Positions 1 to 8,861 are shown, counted from the first letter of the stretch. The stretch is 44,941 nt of DNA from an uncultured Eubacteriales bacterium (GCA_905205065.1 CAJLCI010000020.1:1-44941), one strand, 5' to 3'. Numbers and translations are program-made. Notes: generated by a model not told the origin, from the sequence alone.

Positions 1-3
1 TCT

Positions 4-32
4 ATTATATCACTCCTTTCCCTCTTTGTCAA
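4..32 (-). promoter_or_regulatory. Consensus sigma-A promoter firing off the left edge
   Basis: On the minus strand the -35 TTGACA (27-32) and the -10 TATAAT (4-9) are separated by exactly 17 bp. Both hexamers match the sigma-A consensus. It would transcribe a gene lying beyond the left edge of the window. Confidence 0.75.
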
Positions 33-328
33 TACCTTTTTTTCACTTTTTTTCGATTTTTTTAAACTAATTTAATTCGAAACAATTCTTAAAATTCTAA
101 TCATACAGAAATATCATGTAATGCATATTCATCCGATCAACCTAAACATACAAAAGTAAACGCATTTAAAACAATTGCCTAAAGAATACATAGCCGTGGC
201 AGTTAGTTTAAACCGAGACCATATTTCAAACCGTTTAGCTGGGATAAAGACTGCAAACGGCGGAAATAACGAAATAAACTAATTTCCCAAAGCTTCACGT
301 TCCAGCAAAAGTTTAAACGCTTACTAAA
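33..328. other. AT-rich intergenic stretch, no gene seen
   Basis: Between the left-edge promoter and the hairpin at 329-370 there is no open frame with a credible start and ribosome site. Long T tracts lie at 40-66. Nothing else is recognisable. Confidence 0.5.
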
Positions 329-370
329 GTGATGATGCTCCCGCCTCTTTAGAGGCGGGAGCATCATCAC
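329..370 (-). terminator. Perfect 19-bp inverted repeat after ispH-rpsA
   Basis: Arms 329-347 and 352-370 are fully complementary around a 4-nt loop, giving a GC-rich stem just downstream of the ispH-rpsA stop codon. No clean T tract follows on the minus strand, so it could be a weak terminator or an mRNA 3'-end stabiliser. Confidence 0.65.
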
Positions 371-414
371 CACGTTACAAATACATATAAGCGATCATAA
401 ATAATGTTGCTAAA

Positions 415-2451
415 TTACTGTTCTTCTAAAGAATCGTCTTCTTCTGCATTATCAAAATCAATATTTTCTTCGTCATCCTCAAGCAATGCACGGATAGAAA
501 GACTGATTTTGTGATTATCATAATCAATGTCAACAATCTTTGCATCAACCGTCTGTCCAACCTGAAGTACATCGGAAGGAGATGCAATCTTATCGAGCGA
601 TATCTGCGAAACATGAATAAGTCCGTCAACGCCCGGAACAATTTCGGCAAAAGCTCCGAAAGCAAGAATACTTACAATTTTAACGTTTGCAACATCGCCG
701 ATTGTATACTGAGACATAAATATATTCCACGGATTCGTCTCCTCAGTCTTATAACCGAGAGAAATACGCTTGGCATCACGGTCAAATGATTTCACATAAA
801 CAGTAATTTCATCTCCTACTGACACAACATCAGAAGGATGAGATATATGAAGCCATGAAAGCTCCGAGCTATGTACCATACCGTCAACTCCGCCCAGGTC
901 AACAAATGCGCCATAGCTTGTAAGAGATTTTACCTTTCCGGTATAAACCTTTCCATCTTCAATGCTATCCCAAAATGCCGCTTCCAGTTTTCTTCTCTCA
1001 TCGCGTTTTACAACACGCACAGACGCGACGGCGCGACGGCGAGCTTCATTAATTTCTATTATTTTTACTTTCTGGACTGTTCCCACAATAGTAGACAAAT
1101 CTGTATCCTTAGATACTCCGGTATGAGAAGCCGGGATAAAGACACGCATGTTAAAAAGAGATATAATAACGCCGCCCTTTACCGCATCAATAATTTTGCC
1201 CTCGAGTACCTCGCCTGCCTCATAAGCCTCGACAATATGTTTCCAGTTAATTACATTTTCGATCTTTCTTCTTGAAAGTGTTGCGATGCCGTCCATGTCA
1301 CTTACCTTTATGACAATAGCTTCAATTTCATCTCCAACATGATATTTCTCAGCTATATCTGCAGACGATGAGTCGGAAAGCTCAGACGCAGGAATAATGC
1401 CTGTCGCTTTTGCGCTAAGGTCAACATGAATTTCACCAGACGATATTGATGTAATTATTCCAGTTACCGTATCTCCTGTATTTAATGTTTTGAGAGACTG
1501 CTCAAGCATTCCCGCAAAATCCTCTCCTGCAATTTCAGCATCTTTCATCATGTTTTCTGTCATGATTTTTTTTACCTCCTCAATTATGCCGCTCGGCGTG
1601 GATGCTCCGGCGGTAATACCCACATTGATATGTGGATTCAACTTATCCAACGGCAGCTCCGATTCGTTTTCCACAAGATACGTATTGTCTAAATTCTGTT
1701 TGGCAGTCATATACAGTTTATTGGTATTAGAACTGTTCCGGCCGCCTATCACTATCATTAAATCAACCATCTGAGACATTTCATCAGCCTCGGTCTGTCT
1801 GGATTCAGTTACGTTACATATTGTATCAAAAATAATTGCGTTTGTACATACCTTTTGAATATTTTCCTGCAATTTTCTCCACTCGGAAAGTTTTTGCGTG
1901 GTTTGAGCGACCAAAATAATCTTTTCTTTGTAAATGTTGCACAATTTTATTTTTTCCAAACATTTATCAGATGTATCGCATACCGCGTATTCGCCCGCGC
2001 AATAACTGCAAATTCCCTTTACCTCCGGATGATGCAGATCCCCCATTATAATTGTAAGCGTGTTTTCCGAGGTGTTGTCCTGAACAATCTTATGAATTTT
2101 CTTTACATAAGGGCAAGTACAATCCTCAACATGAAAATGCTGATTAAGCGCAGCGCAGGCAAGCAAGCGCTCTGTAATGTCCCGTTTTTCTCCATGAGTC
2201 CGTATAACTACTATTGTTTCACGCTCATCGCCGCTTTCAGCCTCCTCACATACAGCCTTAATTTCATCTTCATTTGCCGGATATATTCCTTTATTTTTAA
2301 GCTCCTCAATAATCGATGGGTTGTGTATAAGCTCTCCGGTCGTAAACAGGCGGCACCCCTTAAACTTTTCAGCTAGTTCATAAACCCGGTCAACAGATCT
2401 TCTTACGCCAAAACAAAAACCGGCATACTTTCCTACAGTAATTTTGCCCAT
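415..2451 (-). CDS. ispH-rpsA: HMBPP reductase (IspH) fused to four S1 RNA-binding domains
   Basis: The N-terminal ~300 residues are IspH, the 4Fe-4S enzyme that reduces HMBPP to IPP and DMAPP in the last step of the MEP isoprenoid pathway. Cluster cysteines are visible at Cys13 (GFCFGV), Cys113 (CTCPYV) and Cys212 (TICNVTE). Substrate-contact motifs include HNP at 43-45, HPEV at 141-144 and NSSNTNKL at 239-246. Residues ~325-395, 412-480, 499-566 and 584-653 are four S1 (OB-fold) repeats like those of ribosomal protein S1, followed by an acidic tail. This fusion is known in many Clostridia, where it supplies the S1-like protein. GGAG lies upstream of the ATG. It is the last gene of a leftward cluster after plsC and cmk. 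The fusion is certain; how much it acts as true S1 is inferred. Confidence 0.95.
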   Translation of the reverse strand: MGKITVGKYAGFCFGVRRSVDRVYELAEKFKGCRLFTTGELIHNPSIIEELKNKGIYPANEDEIKAVCEEAESGDERETIVVIRTHGEKRDITERLLACAALNQHFHVEDCTCPYVKKIHKIVQDNTSENTLTIIMGDLHHPEVKGICSYCAGEYAVCDTSDKCLEKIKLCNIYKEKIILVAQTTQKLSEWRKLQENIQKVCTNAIIFDTICNVTESRQTEADEMSQMVDLMIVIGGRNSSNTNKLYMTAKQNLDNTYLVENESELPLDKLNPHINVGITAGASTPSGIIEEVKKIMTENMMKDAEIAGEDFAGMLEQSLKTLNTGDTVTGIITSISSGEIHVDLSAKATGIIPASELSDSSSADIAEKYHVGDEIEAIVIKVSDMDGIATLSRRKIENVINWKHIVEAYEAGEVLEGKIIDAVKGGVIISLFNMRVFIPASHTGVSKDTDLSTIVGTVQKVKIIEINEARRRAVASVRVVKRDERRKLEAAFWDSIEDGKVYTGKVKSLTSYGAFVDLGGVDGMVHSSELSWLHISHPSDVVSVGDEITVYVKSFDRDAKRISLGYKTEETNPWNIFMSQYTIGDVANVKIVSILAFGAFAEIVPGVDGLIHVSQISLDKIASPSDVLQVGQTVDAKIVDIDYDNHKISLSIRALLEDDEENIDFDNAEEDDSLEEQ

Positions 2452-2478
2452 TAAATTACTCTCCGCATATTAATTATA

Positions 2479-3132
2479 TTAAAATATATTTTTCTCTGCC
2501 AGTTGAACCACATCGTTAAATATCCTCCCGGTTATAATTTTATACTGCTCGGATGCAGACCGATTCAAATCATCTGCCGACGACATTATATTTTCATGTG
2601 AAATCGGACTTCCGATTACAAGCTTATTTTTTTTAAAAGGTCTTATACGAAAATTTTTAGAAACAAGCGCCACCGGAAGTATATCCGCTTTTGTATGCAT
2701 GGCAATCATCCCTATTCCCGAACGCGCAGACGACAGTTCGGGCAATATTCCCGGTTTTCTTGTTCCCTGCGGAAAAAATCCGACAGTATATCCGTCTTCG
2801 GCAAGCTCTATCGTCTTTTTTATCGCCCCGACATCCGCCGCTCCCCGTTTTATCGGATATGCTCCGATAGCGCGAATGAATGCTCCTAACAAAGGAATTT
2901 TAAACAATTCTGCTTTGGCGAGAAAATGAACCTGATTTTTCATAGATGCAACCAAAATAACCACATCGGCGTTGGACAAGTGATTACAGCATATTATCAT
3001 CCCCCTGCCGTCTGTAGGCTCATTCTCGGGATTAATTACCTCAACACGAAAAATCAGTCTCATCAGACCGGCAAAAATTGCATGAATAACAGTATAAAAT
3101 CTATTCTTTTTGTTTATCACATTATCTTTCAT
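2479..3132 (-). CDS. plsC: 1-acyl-sn-glycerol-3-phosphate acyltransferase
   Basis: This 217-residue membrane-associated acyltransferase belongs to the PlsC/LPLAT family, which acylates lysophosphatidate to phosphatidate in phospholipid synthesis. The catalytic HX4D motif is at His51-Asp56 (HLSNAD). The second conserved block FPQGTR is at 120-125, using Gln where many members have Glu. A hydrophobic N-terminal stretch (~15-30) could anchor it to the membrane. It lies between cmk and ispH-rpsA on the same strand, 27 bp from the latter, an arrangement common in Clostridia. AAGG precedes the ATG. The acyl donor cannot be read from the sequence. Confidence 0.9.
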   Translation of the reverse strand: MKDNVINKKNRFYTVIHAIFAGLMRLIFRVEVINPENEPTDGRGMIICCNHLSNADVVILVASMKNQVHFLAKAELFKIPLLGAFIRAIGAYPIKRGAADVGAIKKTIELAEDGYTVGFFPQGTRKPGILPELSSARSGIGMIAMHTKADILPVALVSKNFRIRPFKKNKLVIGSPISHENIMSSADDLNRSASEQYKIITGRIFNDVVQLAEKNIF

Positions 3133-3308
3133 AAAACGTTATTGCCTTTCTTTATTAAATGTGAAAACATTATGAGACATATCAAAAACGTTTTTTATAA
3201 TCACAAAATTAAAATAAGGTATTGTAAGTAAAATAAGCAACTTTTGTCAAGTAAAATAAAATTTCAGCTCTATGTAAAATTATATATGCAACACGCCAAC
3301 TATATTTG

Positions 3309-3974
3309 TTAACCTATCTTCTCCTTTATTATACGAAGAGCCTCGGAAAGCGTCTCTTCACGGTCAAGCTCTGAATTATCGAGAATAACCGCGTCCTCCG
3401 CAGCTACAGCAGGTGCCACATCCCTGGAAGCATCCTGAAAATCCCGTTTTTTCATATCGGCAAGTACATTTTCAAATGATTGCTCAATTCCTTTCTCTTT
3501 AAGCTCAAGCATACGGCGGTTTGCCCGAACCTCGTCGCTTGCAGTCACATAAATCTTAACGTCAGCATCAGGAATAATTACAGTTCCTATATCACGCCCA
3601 TCCATTATGACATCATTTTCCCTTGCCAGATTGCGCTGAGTCTCAAGTAAAAAATCCCGTACTTCGGGCACCGACGATACGGCAGAAGCATAAAGCGAAA
3701 TTTCAGGAGTCCTGATAAAATCGGTTACATCCTCTCCGCACAAAATAACATGCTGTTTTCCCCCGTTAAAGCTAAGAGAAAGCGTAATTTCAGGCAGTCT
3801 TTCAATAAATTTTTTTCTATCGTCAAGCGATAATCCCTTGCGCTGCATATAAAGTCCTATTGAACGATACAACGCTCCTGTATCAACATGAATGTACCCG
3901 AGCTCTGCCGCAAGTGTTTTTGCAAGCCAGCTTTTTCCCGCTCCTGCAGGGCCGTCAAGCGCAATATTAATCAT
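3309..3974 (-). CDS. cmk: Cytidylate kinase
   Basis: Cytosolic (d)CMP kinase of nucleotide salvage, about 221 residues from the chosen start. The P-loop GPAGAGKSW is at the N-terminus, followed by the family motifs DTGALYR and GRDIGT. A longer frame reaches 4001, but the ATG at 3972-3974 is preferred: it is preceded by GGAG at 6 nt and begins MINIALDGPAG, matching the family. An in-frame ATG 12 nt upstream overlaps this ribosome site, giving a stereotyped start also seen at ftsH and the flavodoxin-like gene. It sits between the HI0933-type flavoprotein and plsC, and co-transcription is likely. Confidence 0.93.
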   Translation of the reverse strand: MINIALDGPAGAGKSWLAKTLAAELGYIHVDTGALYRSIGLYMQRKGLSLDDRKKFIERLPEITLSLSFNGGKQHVILCGEDVTDFIRTPEISLYASAVSSVPEVRDFLLETQRNLARENDVIMDGRDIGTVIIPDADVKIYVTASDEVRANRRMLELKEKGIEQSFENVLADMKKRDFQDASRDVAPAVAAEDAVILDNSELDREETLSEALRIIKEKIG

Positions 3975-4117
3975 AACAATCTCCATTTCTCCGCCCTGCA
4001 ACGATATAGAAACCGACTATACCGTCGGCGGTCATTCTTTGATAATCTCGGAATCAGGAATCAATCGGCTGATTTTTGTGTAAAATATATTTAAAAGATA
4101 ATTAAGAATCCAAAATG

Positions 4118-5380
4118 TCAGCTCTTAATCTGCAAAAACGCCGATTCGGCGGCACGAACCGCCGTAGAAAAGGCAATCTGAAGATTAAAGCCTCCGGTAT
4201 ACGCGTCAACGTCAATCAATTCACCGGCAAAATAAAGTCCGGCGACAAGCTTTGACTCCATTGTCTTCGGAGAAATCTCCTTGGTATTTACTCCTCCGGA
4301 TGTTACAATCGCTTCCTCTATAGGTCTTGTAGCCTTAATTGTAAGCGTAAAAGATTTTAAAAGTCTGAGGACGGAGCGCCTTTGTTCCCTTGTTATATCG
4401 TGTACTTTACAATCCGGAGATATACCTGAAAGATTTATTATAACAGGAATAAGCTTTTTCGGGAGTAAATCGTCCAAGGCATTGGAAAAATTTTTATTGC
4501 TGTATTTTTCAAAATCCGAAATAAGCCGATTATCAAGTGTTTTTTCATCAAGCGAAGGCTTTAAATCTATTATAGCCTTATATCGTTCAGAAGCGGTATC
4601 CTTATTAATATGCGATGATGCGCTCAGTATAACCGGGCCGCTCAATCCAAAATGAGTAAAAAGCAACTCACCGAAATCCTCATAAACAATTTCTGATTCA
4701 TTTCTGCAATCCGCAATCCTCAAAGCAACATTGCGCAGAGAGAGCCCCTGAAGCAAAGCGCACCATTTTTCCTTAACCTCAAGAGGCACAAGCGACGGCT
4801 TCGGCGTTACTATACTATGACCGACCGACTCAGCAAGCTTATAGCCTTCACCGTCAGAACCGGTAAGATGGTATGACATACCTCCGGTAGCAAGAATTAC
4901 CGCGTCTGAATAAAATTCGCATCCGTTTTCGAGTCTTACACCTGATATTCTTGCTCCGCCGCAGGAATTATCCGTTATAAGGGAAACAACTCGATGTCCG
5001 CATTTTACACATACTCCCGCATATCTTCTAAGCGCATTTACAATATCCGAAGCTTTATCGGAAACAGGAAAAACGCGATTTCCTCTTTCTGTTTTTAAAG
5101 GAACTCCGAGGGATTCAAAAAACGTCATTGTGTCAACAGAATCAAAATCCGAAAAAGCTCCATATAAAAAGCGCGGATTTGAATTGACATTCGCGATAAG
5201 TGTCTGCAAATCACAGCTGTTTGTAACATTGCAGCGTCCCTTTCCGGTTATTCCGAGCTTTTTCCCGGTTCGATTCATTTTTTCAAAAAGAATAACATCT
5301 CCGCCGCGCTCGCGGATTTTACCCGCCGCCATCAACCCGGCCGCTCCTCCGCCGACTACTATAATATCAGTTTTATTCAA
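4118..5380 (-). CDS. HI0933-family FAD-dependent oxidoreductase
   Basis: This 420-residue flavoprotein belongs to the HI0933/YhiN family (BaiN-like), soluble and of mostly unassigned substrate. The N-terminus has the Rossmann dinucleotide motif VVGGGAAGLMAAG, then the family signature GKGRCNVTN. The C-terminus has YFAGELIDVDAYTGG, typical of the FAD-closing region. The start codon is TTG at 5378-5380 with AGGA 7 nt upstream; no ATG fits better. In Clostridia this gene commonly precedes cmk-plsC-ispH, as here, so it is probably part of the same transcript. Specific reactions reported for relatives should not be transferred without data. Confidence 0.88.
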   Translation of the reverse strand: MNKTDIIVVGGGAAGLMAAGKIRERGGDVILFEKMNRTGKKLGITGKGRCNVTNSCDLQTLIANVNSNPRFLYGAFSDFDSVDTMTFFESLGVPLKTERGNRVFPVSDKASDIVNALRRYAGVCVKCGHRVVSLITDNSCGGARISGVRLENGCEFYSDAVILATGGMSYHLTGSDGEGYKLAESVGHSIVTPKPSLVPLEVKEKWCALLQGLSLRNVALRIADCRNESEIVYEDFGELLFTHFGLSGPVILSASSHINKDTASERYKAIIDLKPSLDEKTLDNRLISDFEKYSNKNFSNALDDLLPKKLIPVIINLSGISPDCKVHDITREQRRSVLRLLKSFTLTIKATRPIEEAIVTSGGVNTKEISPKTMESKLVAGLYFAGELIDVDAYTGGFNLQIAFSTAVRAAESAFLQIKS

Positions 5381-5427
5381 TATTTTTTCCTAAATTATAT
5401 TTTTTATATTTATATAAGACATCTGCC

Positions 5428-6285
5428 TCAGCGGTTATAAACATCAAACATTTCCCAAACGTTTTCAAGCTTTTCAAAAGTTTCCTCAAGCTCAGACTGT
5501 TTTTCTCTGGCAATTGCCACAACAAGCGCATTAATTATACTGAGCGGAGCAACAAGCGAATCAACAAATGATGCCATGTCGCTTTTGGCAGTAAGCATAC
5601 AGTCTGCATACTCGGCTATTGGAGAAATCGGACTGTCTGTAATTGCAATAACTGATGCTCCGCTGGATTTTGCATACTCAACCGCATTTATGATTCTCTG
5701 CGAATACCTCGGAAATGTAATTCCTATTATACAGTCTCCCGGTCCAACACGAAGAAGCTGTTCAAAAATTTCGCTCGAACTGGATGTCTGCAAAAGCTTC
5801 ACATCCGGAAAAATCATGCTTAGGCTGAATGATAGAAAGGTAGCAAGAGACGATGTCATCCGAACACCCATAATATAAATAGTTTTGGCTCCGATGATAG
5901 TTTCGACCGCTCTTTCAAAGTCCTCATGGCTTACATTTTCAAGCGTTTCCTTTATTTTGCTGATATCGCTGTGAAGTACAGATTCTAATATATCCGATTT
6001 TCCTATTCGGCTGTTGGTAATTTTCATTCTCTGAACGGCAGTCAGCCGTGTACGCGCCAATTCACGCAAAGACCGCTGAAACTGCGGATAGCCTTCATAA
6101 CCAAGCTCAATAGCAAAGCGAACTACCGTAGATTCTGAAACTCCTATCGCAAGTCCAAGCTTAGACGCTGTAAGATAGGCCGATTTGTCGTAATTCTTTA
6201 TTATAAAATCACCAATTGCACGCTGACTCTTTGAAAGTCCGGGCATAGCATTTTCAATTTTTGTAAGTAAATCTTCCTTTACCAT
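5428..6285 (-). CDS. MurR/RpiR-family transcriptional regulator
   Basis: The protein has an N-terminal RpiR-type helix-turn-helix (LTASKLGLAIGVSESTVVRF region) and a C-terminal SIS sugar-phosphate-binding domain (for example IIGITFPRYSQR and VIAITDSPISP). Family members sense phosphosugars or cell-wall amino-sugars and control their catabolic genes. The frame extends to 6345, but the ATG at 6283-6285 (MVKEDLL) starts where the family does and has AAAGG upstream; the ATG 9 nt further upstream is too close to that site. It follows a perfect promoter at 6379-6407 and is the first gene of the leftward cluster. No sugar catabolic operon is adjacent, so its target is unknown. Confidence 0.88.
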   Translation of the reverse strand: MVKEDLLTKIENAMPGLSKSQRAIGDFIIKNYDKSAYLTASKLGLAIGVSESTVVRFAIELGYEGYPQFQRSLRELARTRLTAVQRMKITNSRIGKSDILESVLHSDISKIKETLENVSHEDFERAVETIIGAKTIYIMGVRMTSSLATFLSFSLSMIFPDVKLLQTSSSSEIFEQLLRVGPGDCIIGITFPRYSQRIINAVEYAKSSGASVIAITDSPISPIAEYADCMLTAKSDMASFVDSLVAPLSIINALVVAIAREKQSELEETFEKLENVWEMFDVYNR

Positions 6286-6378
6286 TACTCGCATACCTTT
6301 CGTTATATACTTACGTACTACCGGCTCACAATAATTTGCCCGCACATAATAGGTAATTTAATACACAATCATTAGGAT

Positions 6379-6407
6379 ATTATATCCCTTTATATTTTTT
6401 TTGTCAA
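6379..6407 (-). promoter_or_regulatory. Perfect sigma-A promoter for the rpiR-ispH cluster
   Basis: TTGACA (6402-6407) and TATAAT (6379-6384) on the minus strand are 17 bp apart, both exact consensus. The RpiR-family gene starts about 90 nt downstream. Confidence 0.8.
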
Positions 6408-6437
6408 GTGATTTAAATAAAAGAGAATAATCTGCAA

Positions 6438-6516
6438 TATTTCGGGTTAGAATAATCTACGTACCCCGTATGAAAACGCAAACGGGGCAAAATTTCAGGG
6501 ATTGATCCCGAAAATA
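6438..6516 (+). promoter_or_regulatory. Candidate structured leader of the DUF378 gene
   Basis: A TATTTCGGG arm (6438-6446) can pair with CCCGAAAATA (6507-6516) with one bulge. They enclose a CCCCGT/ACGGGG hairpin (6464-6469 with 6482-6487). A competing small hairpin, GGGA with TCCC, overlaps the outer right arm. It lies 25 nt upstream of the DUF378 start codon. It matches no RNA class I recognise. Confidence 0.35.
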
Positions 6517-6541
6517 AAATGGAAAAGGAAAAGGTACCGTC

Positions 6542-6757
6542 ATGCTTGACAAAATAGCTCTCACGCTCCTGATTATCGGCGGCATCAACTGGGGAAGCGT
6601 TGGTCTTTTCAAGTTTGATATTATCGCATGGATTTTCGGCAGCTCGTCACATGTCGTCAGCCGAATTATCTACACGATTGTCGGCCTGTCCGCACTCTGG
6701 TGCATTTCGCTTCTTTTCCGCGAACACGTGGAACTGGGCGAAGGTTCTTCAGACTGA
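6542..6757 (+). CDS. DUF378 small membrane protein
   Basis: This 71-residue protein has two predicted membrane helices (about 5-27 and 36-60), with the INWGSVGL motif between the end of helix one and the loop that typifies DUF378 (YuzA-like). The family's function is unknown. AAGG lies upstream of the ATG. It is a single-gene transcript read away from the rpiR cluster and is closed by a hairpin at 6899-6932. The short polar tail ends in acidic residues. Confidence 0.85.
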   Translation: MLDKIALTLLIIGGINWGSVGLFKFDIIAWIFGSSSHVVSRIIYTIVGLSALWCISLLFREHVELGEGSSD

Positions 6758-6898
6758 GCGCGCAAACGTATTGCCAGCCGTCTCGCCTGTTCTGCAAATC
6801 AAGTGAGCGTTTTCAATACGGCGACATGCGAAAGCTCTGTTATTAACGCCGGGACAGCTTCAACTGAGGCTGTGAAAATTTGTGAAACCCGGCAAAAT

Positions 6899-6932
6899 CA
6901 AAACGGAAGCTGTCTTTATAGCTTCCGTTTTG
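6899..6932. terminator. Bidirectional rho-independent terminator
   Basis: A perfect 13-bp stem (6899-6911 with 6920-6932) has TTTTG at its 3' arm on the plus strand and AAAA at the 5' arm. It can end both the DUF378 transcript from the left and the oxidoreductase transcript from the right. Confidence 0.8.
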
Positions 6933-6984
6933 GTTATATATAAAGAAATTTATAAATTATCAGGTCTCACTCTTAAGCGGTTAT

Positions 6985-8031
6985 TTAAAGATTCACACTT
7001 ATTACCTGATTTTCTTCGACAGATTTGAACGCAGCTTCTATGACACTAAGTACACGAAGCATCTGAGCATGAGTTACAAGCTGTGTACCTTCACCGTCAA
7101 TTGACCGTGTAAAATTGCGATAGAAATCATGTACATCTGAATGCGGACGCTCAATATTATACTCGCTTACCGTTACAGAATCACGCGGCGCCATCGTCTT
7201 TGTAAGTCCTGCAGCTGTTTCAACCGGAAGAACATCGGATTCATGCCAATACTTGCATTTTACAACCTTTGTCTCCTTACGCCAGTCAGAAATAAGCGCA
7301 GTTCCTTTTTCCGCGCGCATATAAAAACGCGGCATAGAAATGAAATTATATGTGCCAACCTCGCAGTAAGCTTCGCTTCCGTCATCAAAATACATAGTCA
7401 GGCGAAATCCGTCATCTACTTCTTTATTGGTTATATGGTCAAAAGTACAATAAATCCGTTCAATTTTACCGGTAAATATCTGAAGAAGCTGGTCGATAAG
7501 ATGTATTCCCCAATCGAAAAGCATACCGCCTCCGTGTTCCCGAATTCCTCTCCAATCGCTTGGAATTCCGCGGCTTCCGTGAATACGTGATTCTATGTTT
7601 AACACTTTTCCGAGCTCACCGCTGTCGTGAATCTGTTTCATTGCAAGGAAATCGACATCCCACCGGCGGTTTTGGTGTACCGTAAAGAGCCTCCCGGCCT
7701 CATTGGCAACGGCAATTACATCCTTAAGATCCGAAACAGAAAGCATGACCGGCTTTTCGCAAATAACATTTTTTCCGGCTTTAAGTGCCTTTATACACAC
7801 TTCCTTATGACTGTCATTAGGTATTGCTACCGTAACAAGTTCGACACGTTCATCGGAAAGCACTTCTTCTAACGATTTATATGTATTGATTTCGCGGCTC
7901 TTAGCCAAAGCCATTCTCTCTTCCTTTATATCATATACACCAAGCAAATTGCAAACATCGCTTTTAAGCAGATGATCGACATGCCAGCCGCCCATTCCAC
8001 CATATCCTATTACAACAGTATTTTTTTTCAT
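6985..8031 (-). CDS. Gfo/Idh/MocA-family oxidoreductase
   Basis: This ~348-residue NAD(P)-dependent sugar or inositol dehydrogenase-like protein has an N-terminal Rossmann motif VIGYGGMGGWHVDHLL, the family signature CEKPVMLSV, and a C-terminal GFO_IDH_MocA domain with DWGIHLIDQ carrying the usual catalytic His/Asp region. Such enzymes oxidise or epimerise sugars, sugar acids or cyclitols; the substrate cannot be read here. The frame remains open to 8142, but the extra arginine-rich N-terminus has no family counterpart and overlaps a structured leader, so I choose the ATG at 8029-8031, which has AAGG 9 nt upstream. It is a monocistronic leftward gene with its own perfect promoter. Confidence 0.88.
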   Translation of the reverse strand: MKKNTVVIGYGGMGGWHVDHLLKSDVCNLLGVYDIKEERMALAKSREINTYKSLEEVLSDERVELVTVAIPNDSHKEVCIKALKAGKNVICEKPVMLSVSDLKDVIAVANEAGRLFTVHQNRRWDVDFLAMKQIHDSGELGKVLNIESRIHGSRGIPSDWRGIREHGGGMLFDWGIHLIDQLLQIFTGKIERIYCTFDHITNKEVDDGFRLTMYFDDGSEAYCEVGTYNFISMPRFYMRAEKGTALISDWRKETKVVKCKYWHESDVLPVETAAGLTKTMAPRDSVTVSEYNIERPHSDVHDFYRNFTRSIDGEGTQLVTHAQMLRVLSVIEAAFKSVEENQVISVNL

Positions 8032-8158
8032 TGCCTTGTACCTTGTCCGTACATACTTTCGTATATCTCTGCGCGGACTCCTTTCAGAGTATCTTCGGGA
8101 TACTTTACATCGTCGGCTTTCAGATGCACGGGGCATCTTCACGGCACTTTCCCGAAAC
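8032..8158 (-). promoter_or_regulatory. Three-hairpin structured 5' leader of the oxidoreductase gene
   Basis: The ~127-nt untranslated leader can form three consecutive hairpins. One is AGATGC/GCATCT (8122-8138). The next is AGTATC/GATACT (8088-8104). The third has outer stem GTCCG/CGGAC (8045-8049 with 8074-8078) and an inner stem capped by a C-GAAA-G GNRA tetraloop (8051-8066). Single-stranded linkers repeat CTGAAAG. This suggests a folded regulatory RNA; I do not recognise it as a known riboswitch. Confidence 0.45.
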
Positions 8159-8165
8159 CGCGCTT

Positions 8166-8194
8166 ATTATAGCATAAGAAAAAAACAATGTCAA
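8166..8194 (-). promoter_or_regulatory. Perfect extended -10 promoter for the oxidoreductase
   Basis: TTGACA (8189-8194) and TATAAT (8166-8171) on the minus strand are 17 bp apart, and a TG dinucleotide one base upstream of the -10 makes it an extended -10 promoter. Transcription should begin near 8159, just before the structured leader. Confidence 0.82.
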
Positions 8195-8224
8195 CCGAAG
8201 TTCTGAAAAAAATAAATTCTTTTT

Positions 8225-8761
8225 TTATCTCTTTGAAAATTTTTCATTATACCGTTCTATAGCCTCGGAAATAATTTTTACAGCATCCTCCTTGGCACTG
8301 ACTTCCTTTACTGCGGTTTCCTTATTTTCTAAATTTTTATATACCGAAAAAAAGTGACGCATTTCATCAAAAATATGAGAAGGAAGCTGATCTATACTCG
8401 AATAATGATTATAATTCGGATCACTGAAAGGAATTGCAATAATTTTTTCATCATTTCTTCCGTTGTCAATCATTGATATAACACCGATCGGATATGCACG
8501 AACCAATGTTAATGGTTCAAGCTTTTCTGCGCACAGCAGCAGCACGTCAAGCGGATCCTCGTCATCACCATAGGTACGCGGTATAAAACCGTAATTTGCA
8601 GGATAATGTGTTGATGTGTAAAGTATTCGGTCAAGTATTATATACCCAGACTGCTTATCAAGCTCGTACTTTTTTCGGCTTCCCTTGGAAATCTCAATTA
8701 CGCATATAAAATCGTCAGGTTTTATTCTGTCAGCCGAAATATCATGCCATACATTTCCCAT
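8225..8761 (-). CDS. ppa: Inorganic pyrophosphatase, family I
   Basis: This 178-residue soluble Mg-dependent enzyme hydrolyses pyrophosphate released by biosynthetic reactions. Family I features are the substrate-binding EISKGSRKKYE block, the YPANYGFIPRT segment and the metal-binding signature DEDPLDVLL, whose aspartates bind Mg. The length matches bacterial family I. AAAGGA precedes the ATG. It lies 100 bp downstream of tRNA-Gln on the same strand, with a strong hairpin between them, so it may depend on read-through or on a weak promoter I cannot define. Confidence 0.94.
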   Translation of the reverse strand: MGNVWHDISADRIKPDDFICVIEISKGSRKKYELDKQSGYIILDRILYTSTHYPANYGFIPRTYGDDEDPLDVLLLCAEKLEPLTLVRAYPIGVISMIDNGRNDEKIIAIPFSDPNYNHYSSIDQLPSHIFDEMRHFFSVYKNLENKETAVKEVSAKEDAVKIISEAIERYNEKFSKR

Positions 8762-8803
8762 TTTTCAGTTGTTCCTTTCATACAGGCTGTTAATCTGCAA
8801 AGT

Positions 8804-8833
8804 AAAACAGCCCCGCTTTTACGGGGCTGTTTT
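8804..8833. terminator. Strong hairpin terminator after tRNA-Gln
   Basis: A perfect 12-bp stem (8804-8815 with 8822-8833) has a GC core and AAAA/TTTT ends. A second AT-rich hairpin occupies 8834-8856. Both lie between the tRNA 3' end and ppa. Confidence 0.8.
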
Positions 8834-8861
8834 ACGGAAATTTTTTTAATTTCCGTATGGC

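Noticed and set aside
8032..8142. Arginine-rich N-terminal extension of the Gfo/Idh/MocA gene
   Set aside because: The family starts at the Rossmann strand, a ribosome site fits ATG 8031, and the region folds as a leader RNA.
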